DNA of 24,483 bases. Origin: Phoronis australis. Taxonomy: Eukaryota > Phoronida > Phoronidae. The stretch spans positions 657,111 to 681,593 of the forward strand of contig NMRA01000213.1 of NCBI GenBank assembly GCA_002633005.1. The letters run 5' to 3'. Position numbers and translations under genes: made by a program. How positions within the stretch are numbered: the stretch's first letter is position 1; each line of letters starts with the position of its first letter. The notes under the pieces were generated by a model. The model made no database searches, was not told where the DNA came from, and was given only the letters and a program-made list of their open reading frames with translations. Positions 19,477-24,483 of this stretch are shown piece after piece.

Positions 19477-19492
19477 CCAATGACGTCATTGG
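19477..19492. promoter_or_regulatory. Palindromic CCAAT-CRE-ATTGG site
   Basis: CCAATGACGTCATTGG is a perfect 16-nt palindrome. It combines a full cAMP response element, TGACGTCA, with a CCAAT box on each strand. It lies 124 bases inside the right end of the transposon, where a promoter could sit. Function is inferred from motif identity only. Confidence 0.4.
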
Positions 19493-19619
19493 ACAATTTC
19501 AGCACCTCCGTCTGCCGTCAGGTGTCAGGTAACGCAACCGAACGTGACGTTATCGAGTAGAAGTACTCGATCTAAATTGATACAAAATAGGTTGTTTTTT
19601 AGGTGAAATTCTCCTTTAA

Positions 19620-20675
19620 CCGTTTAATTAATGTTACGAATAATACATGAAGTGGTACGATTACTGCATGCAGATCAAAACCATTTGATGCAGGCAGATA
19701 TAGCAATTATAAAAAAGAATAAGTATTAAAGACGATCATTACTGCCAGAAATCAAAAGTACAAGTTATACTGTTGCTAGGCAGTGAGCTGCGTTTTAAAA
19801 ATCAAAAGCGTTACTATTAAAACAGTTATTCAAACCTTTTGTGAACTCGACTACCTAACTTTTGATTGAGCCACATAAATTTATAATGTATTCTGTTTCT
19901 TGTTTTGAGACGGCTGTATTCGTAGAAAGTAGATGGGTACACTAAAGTATGAAGACCTACATGTAAATAACAACGCTGTTCAAGAAAACATGAAATTCAC
20001 TTAACGGTGCAGTATAGCGACTATGGAATTTCAGTGGAGGCGAAACCTGACTGGCGTGAGATAGCTTCTTTGGATTGAAATAGCGACGTGCTATTGCTTT
20101 ACATCACCTACAGTTCTCTTTTACACGATCTCCTTGTACTATTTCAGGGAAAGACGAACGCCAGATACTTGGCAATTCACCTTTCCACTTGTAGCAATGC
20201 AAAGCACGTGCGGATTAGACCCCTCACTAATAAAGTCCTCGCTGTTTAAAGGGCACGTATTTCCTGGCGGCAAGTACACATTCCTTTCCAAATTAGAATG
20301 TTGATTCCTGGTTCCTGGTGAATACAGCTCTCTGTAGCTCACTACTGTAACACATTACAGCTGCTTTTATCAATGCAGATTTTCCCAGTGCTACATGCAC
20401 ACGTGGCACTGCATGGTCGAATATTCATAAGGCTGATGAACGATCTATGTCACAAAATATTGTCTTTTTTACATAGAAGGAAAGGTTGCTGCCCTCCTCT
20501 AATAATTAAATGTATGGCAGGTGGTCACATTGGACCAATTGGTGGTACTCTGCGGTGAATTCCAAAACGAGACAAAGAATCAGTAATTGCTCCGAGCCAT
20601 TTGCCAAAAGAAAAAAGGGACTTTTGTTGTACCTGCATTTTCCCATTTGAAACATGAGCAACGCAGAGCGTTGAA
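19620..20675. other. Non-coding region between two repeat elements
   Basis: About 1.06 kb without a supportable exon. It contains a TACATGTA at 19958 and the second copy of the dispersed GATTAGACCC...GTC.TCGC segment at 20212-20252. Open frames here have no recognisable motif. Confidence 0.6.
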
Positions 20676-21000
20676 ATGCGCCCACAATTGCACCGTATAC
20701 GGTATCCTTCTAGGGTTGTTTATTGGTATCATAAAGTGGCCAGTAGAGGGCATATATGTAGTATGTTGTACTTTGCAAAATGCAAAGGCATGGTCACTGT
20801 CTCCTCAATAGGCTAGGGGCAAAATGTGAGTGATCTTCATAATACAAGCATATCCTATGCATCAGTTGCTTAAAGCACCACAGTAGCACAAAAAAACAAA
20901 TTTACCAACATATGAGATTAGCACAGCACTAGAATGCCAGAAACAAATTTCTACTTGGAACTTTTCCTTCAGTCACGAAGTAACACAAAGTATACACCTG

Positions 21001-21950
21001 AAGACCTATGAAAATACAGAGGTCAATGTGAAATACTTAAATTGCCACTAGAGGCATACCGGTAGTCAGAATCATCCTAAAGTCGTCATCGTCCGTTGTC
21101 AACATCACATAAATACAATTGCTAAATTTAGTAAAGATCCTGCAAACGGTTTGGGAGATACAGCCATGGGCGCAAAAAAACTGCCACTAGGAGGCGCCAC
21201 AGTAATCAAAGTCATGGGAAATTCAGCGTCAACCGTCCTCTTCATAGTAAGAGCATACATGCCAATTTTCACAATCATACTTAGAGCGGTTTGGTTGATA
21301 GAGGTGTGGACGCCAAAAAACAGACCCAAAAACAGTAAAAATGGCCACTGGGTGTCGCAAACTAGGTCGAATTAATCCGAAAATGGGAGAATAGCGTCAT
21401 CGCCCTAATAGGTGCCTACATACCAAATTTCATGAAAATCCGTTAAGGACTTGTGAAGATACAGAGGTAAACGTAAAAAAATAAAATTGCCACTAGGGGG
21501 CACACAGGTAGGCGGATCCGTCCAAAAGTCGTCATCGTCTGTTGTTAACATCATATAATTACACTTATTAAATTTCGTAACGATCCTGCGAACGGTTTAG
21601 GAGATACAGCCATAGGCGCAAAAAAACAAAACTGCCACTAGGAGGCGCCACAGTAATCCAAATCGTCTGAAAATCACTGTCAGCTGTCTTCCTTATAGTA
21701 AGCACATACATGCCAATTTTCACAATCATCCTTTGAGCGGTTTGGTTGATAGAGGGGTGGACGCAAAAATACAGACTCGAAAACAGTAAAAATGGCCACT
21801 GGAAGATAGCGTCATCTCACTAATAGGTGCCTACATACCAAATTTCATGAAAATCCGTTCAGGACTTTTGAAGATACAAAGGTAAGCGTAAAAAACTAAA
21901 ATTGCCACTAGGGGGCACACCGGTAGTCGGATCCGTCCGAAAGTTCGCAC
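21001..21950. repeat. Tandem repeat of about 445 and 415 bp units
   Basis: The anchor ATTGCCACTAG occurs at 21041, 21486 and 21901, giving unit lengths of 445 and 415. Each full unit holds the same ordered pieces: GTCGTCATCGTC, AAATTT(A/C)GTAA, GATCCTGC, GGAGATACAGCCAT, TGCCACTAGGAGGCGCCACA, TACATGCCAATTTTCACAAT, GGTTTGGTTGATAGAGG, CCTACATACCAAATTTCATG. The second unit lacks about 32 bases after the GGCCACTGG segment (near 21350-21385 in unit 1). The third copy is partial. Confidence 0.85.
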
Positions 21951-22060
21951 ATGCCGTCCCATTCATGAATGGAACATATGTGCCAAATTTCATGAACATA
22001 TGTCGAAGGGTTTTGGAGATAGAGCAGCGGACGCCAGACGCCGGACGGACGCCGCCCGTA

Positions 22061-22092
22061 CGGACGGACGGACGGACGGACGGACGGACGGA
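22061..22092. repeat. GGAC tetranucleotide microsatellite
   Basis: About eight perfect CGGA units in a row lie just before the terminal hairpin of the compound repeat. Shorter related GGACGCC steps precede it from about 22028. Confidence 0.9.
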
Positions 22093-22108
22093 AGGAGATG
22101 ACGGCATA

Positions 22109-22138
22109 ATGCGTCCACATATAAATATGTGGGCGCAT
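22109..22138. repeat. Terminal 30-nt hairpin of the compound repeat
   Basis: Two 14-base arms, ATGCGTCCACATAT and ATATGTGGGCGCAT, flank a 2-base centre. They pair perfectly except for one T:G. The hairpin follows directly after the microsatellite and contains the inverted end motif of the region. Confidence 0.8.
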
Positions 22139-24131
22139 AAAAAGACGATGTCGAAAGGTTTTGTGTTGCGGCATTCATTTCACCCTGTGTTTTGGCATAG
22201 GCCCAGGTGTCCCGCTATATATCCGGATGTCCCACTTTTCAGTCTAGTTGTCCCGTTTTTCAATCTCTCATGATGACAACAAGGCAAAAGGTGAACGAAA
22301 TAACATTCTCTCTTTATTATGAATATCGTTATTTTCCAGAGTCCACTGTCTTTAGTAACATGGCAATAGTAAAATTCTGTTCAAATGTTTCTTGGTCACG
22401 GAGGTAACACATTCAACATGTATCAGTATAACTATTGTTTACATTCCTACAGTGCAACCAATGCAATACAGTTATTCACAATACATTTCGAACCAACACC
22501 GGATTTAAATGCTCGTAGTCAAAGTCAATGGAAATACATGCTAACCCGAATTCTTCGGAGAACAATACATGCACAAGTCGGCCCTGAAGACCTCAGTTTT
22601 TACAATGTTTACACTAAATATTGTTGACAACATTGAAAGGTCAGTCTTAAGTTCTGGACGCAAAGTTAATGAGCCTAAGTGCACGCTCAATCATGTAAGA
22701 GCACACAAAAGTACTCGCACGCACATACACACCAAAGTCATGTCTTTCTTTGATAACGGATTAGGTAACCATCTCCGTCGAAAACTGCTATTGAACCCAC
22801 CCACCCCGGAACAATTTCAGTAGAATACTCAGGCCGCCCATGTGACAGGTTCCTTTCTAGATGGTCATATTGGCAAATGCAGCTATATTATACAAGTTGT
22901 TCAAAAATTTTCACATCAAAAATATAAAACATGTCGCAATGAAATTGTCACCAAATATTAATATAACATTACATTATCAATGCTCTATAATAATATACTT
23001 GGGAAAAATAGCCCGTCAAAGTGTGGGACACCATATACATATATATAGATATAGATATATAGTCTGCACAATTAAAGTAAATAACCTGAATTGCAGTTTC
23101 TTCATTTACAACAACATTTTTTCATGAAGAAGCATTAATGGCAATCTGTTGTTGGTCAAAAATTACTGGTATTTCATGGATCATGCAATGCGCTTTTGAA
23201 TGACACACGAGGTAGTCAAGTATTTTGTGGCTTACAGGAGAAAAGCTGCGACCAAGCTAGTAGTGAACGAGAAGCACCAGTAATGCCAGATGGTGGAGAA
23301 AACTGCGGTAAACTGTTGATTCATAAAGCGGCAATAAACCTGCTTTCCATCAAAGAAACTAACTATTGAATTAGACCAGTATTGCCATAAAATTGATCTC
23401 AACTTGTTCCTATTAAGATGAGAAGTGTTTTCTGAGCAGGAAAGAACTGATACCGATGGTTTGTTATTGCACTAGCCTATGCTTGGCGCATAAAATGTGT
23501 ACTATGAAATGAAAAAACAATCGTGTGAGTCGTCACTTGAATTGATAACCCACACGAATCATTTCACAGCAACATGTGAAAAGTTCGACAAAGAAAGCTT
23601 TGGATAGCAATACAAAACATACAGCACTATTCATCGGGATTCCTGGCTTCTTGAAGTTTTCACTGCTTAATGTTATTACCAAACAGTAGTAAGTAGGGAT
23701 GCTGGAACTACCATAACTTTGACCATAAGGACAAGTTATATGAATAATTATAGATTGGCCACTATGACATTTAATTAAAACCAAAATGGAACTGATTTGT
23801 TCGTTCAAACTTTGTCCAAAGAATAGTGAATTACCAGCATTCCATGAGCAGTGAATAATTACACACATAGCCGTATTCTGGACATCTTAGATGTTCATTT
23901 TACACAATGCACAGTAACCTAAATCTATTACAATTAATTGGAATAGACCATTTGTGGGTAGAAATGCAATGGGTTTTGGCGCAAGGGCAAGAACATGCAT
24001 ACGATGCATGCGGGTCTATTCATGATCACCAACCTTGGGTTAAAGACGGAAATCCTCGACCAAACACAATGGAAAATTCCTATTTGCCAATCAACTTTAA
24101 TTGTATTTCTTTTGAAAGTTTTCTTTTTCAG
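22139..24131. other. Non-coding region before the terminal exon
   Basis: About 2 kb with no supported exon. It starts with three spaced TGTCCC motifs (22208, 22228, 22249) in pyrimidine-rich sequence. It includes a TATA-rich run near 23035-23062. Open frames around 22385-22823 on the plus strand and 23533-23868 on the minus strand lack recognisable domains. The end is a strong polypyrimidine tract and acceptor. Confidence 0.55.
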
Positions 24132-24483
24132 AAAGTTCTGGTTCCGAATATACAGTGAGCAGTGATTCTGAATCAACTGAAAGCGATGACAATGAGACAG
24201 AAGACCACGCCTCAAAAGAAGAAAGAGTCGAAGACAGCTACAGCGAGGGCATCGAGACCAGCAACATCATCCCAGTGCTCAATTCACCACGAGTAATTGT
24301 TGTGGAGTCAACTAGCACGAAGGGCAAGAAAAGACATGCTTGTCTTTTTTGCGAAAAGCTGTATCCCAACATTGCAAGACACATATCAATAATGCATAAA
24401 GATGATGCGCAAGTGGTGAAAATATTTGCACTGCCAAAGCTGTCAAAAGAAAGGAAGCGCCTTTGGGATGTGGTAGTGAAAAA
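24132..24483 (+). CDS. Partial exon of a zinc-finger protein, cut by window end
   Basis: The acceptor TTTCTTTTTCAG ends at 24131, and the frame (phase 1, first full codon at 24134) stays open for 116 codons to the window end. The first half is acidic and serine-rich (SSDSESTESDDNETEDH). A C2H2-like finger follows: CLFCEKLYPNIARHISIMH, spaced C-x2-C-x9-H-x4-H. Then comes KDDAQVVKIFALPKLSKERK. This finger followed by a basic KERK..L segment resembles the N-terminal region of uncharacterised invertebrate and fish proteins thought to carry a tyrosine-recombinase core, as in Crypton-type elements. That link is from memory and the recombinase part lies beyond the window. It is probably not part of the lectin gene, although the phase would permit splicing. 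Confidence 0.6.

Larger units (their letters stand above)
17909..19619 (+). mobile_element. Kolobok-like DNA transposon with THAP remnant
   Basis: The element body spans 17913-19615 (1703 bases). It is bounded on both sides by TTAA (17909-17912 and 19616-19619), directly next to inverted ends AGGAGAAT...ATTCTCCT. The first 14 bases of the two ends match at 12 positions (AGGAGAATGCCACC versus AGGAGAATTTCACC). Subterminal sequences GCGTTAACCTGA (18008-18019) and TCAGGTAACGC (19525-19535) are also inverted, 80 to 95 bases from the ends. A THAP domain remnant is inside. TTAA target duplications plus a THAP-bearing transposase define the Kolobok superfamily. PiggyBac also uses TTAA but has different ends, and P elements carry THAP but use longer duplications. 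No catalytic domain is visible, so this copy looks internally deleted and non-autonomous. Confidence 0.65.
20676..22138. mobile_element. Compound repeat region bounded by ATGCGCCCACA inverted repeats
   Basis: ATGCGCCCACA at 20676-20686 is perfectly inverted as TGTGGGCGCAT at 22128-22138. Between them lie a palindrome ACCGTATACGGT (20692-20703), long tandem units (about 21001-21950), a GGAC microsatellite and a terminal hairpin. The boundaries suggest a non-autonomous repeat element. Target duplications are not evident and there is no coding sequence. It could instead be several adjacent repeats that share the same end motif. Confidence 0.45.

Noticed and set aside
22208-22260. Three TGTCCC motifs at 20-21 base spacing
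   Set aside because: Too short and degenerate to call a repeat array; they are probably part of low-complexity pyrimidine sequence.
1-24483. Bacterial-type operons, CRISPR arrays, tRNA or rRNA genes
   Set aside because: None seen; the introns, domains and repeats are those of an animal nuclear genome.

Overview
The window looks like nuclear DNA of an invertebrate animal. Short domain-sized coding exons lie in introns of about 0.3 to 2.2 kb with canonical GT..AG borders. The coding domains (thrombospondin type 1, PAN/apple, C-type lectin, discoidin) are extracellular metazoan ones, and the introns carry diverged transposon-like repeats. The domain mix, a Kolobok-like THAP transposon and an excess of TACATGTA fit an invertebrate deuterostome (lancelet or hemichordate). 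A mollusc or another lophotrochozoan cannot be excluded by eye.

Bases 46-16100 hold twelve consecutive plus-strand exons of one large secreted or cell-surface mosaic protein; both ends of the gene lie outside what I can identify. In order they are TSP1 (46-252), PAN/apple (2471-2737), a C-type lectin domain in two exons (4684-4864, 5169-5410), TSP1 (5790-5993), PAN/apple (7891-8166), a second lectin domain in two exons (9284-9455, 10371-10570), an F5/8 type C discoidin domain in three exons (11661-11839, 12250-12369, 13265-13403), and one exon with three TSP1 repeats (15588-16100). The exons sum to 2700 bases, exactly 900 codons, with every junction in phase. Every domain module is flanked by phase-1 introns, so this is a textbook exon-shuffled gene. 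The TSP1-PAN-lectin trio occurs twice in tandem with the same intron phases, so a three-domain cassette was probably duplicated.

Downstream of 16100 no further exon of this gene is convincing, although the donor site at 16100 says the transcript continues. At 17909-19619 lies a probable 1.7 kb Kolobok-type DNA transposon: TTAA flanks, AGGAGAAT ends and a broken THAP zinc-binding domain. At 20676-22138 is a compound repeat region with long tandem units that carry CTCF-like motifs, ending in a GGAC microsatellite and a strong hairpin. The last 352 bases (24132-24483) are one open exon of a different gene or transposon, with an acidic stretch and a C2H2-like zinc finger.

Introns also contain a 141-bp foldback element (3206-3346), a cluster of five AGGTCA half-sites (14895-14930), a pair of 70-bp repeats with palindromes (15371-15503), and a CA/CG microsatellite (1670-1739).
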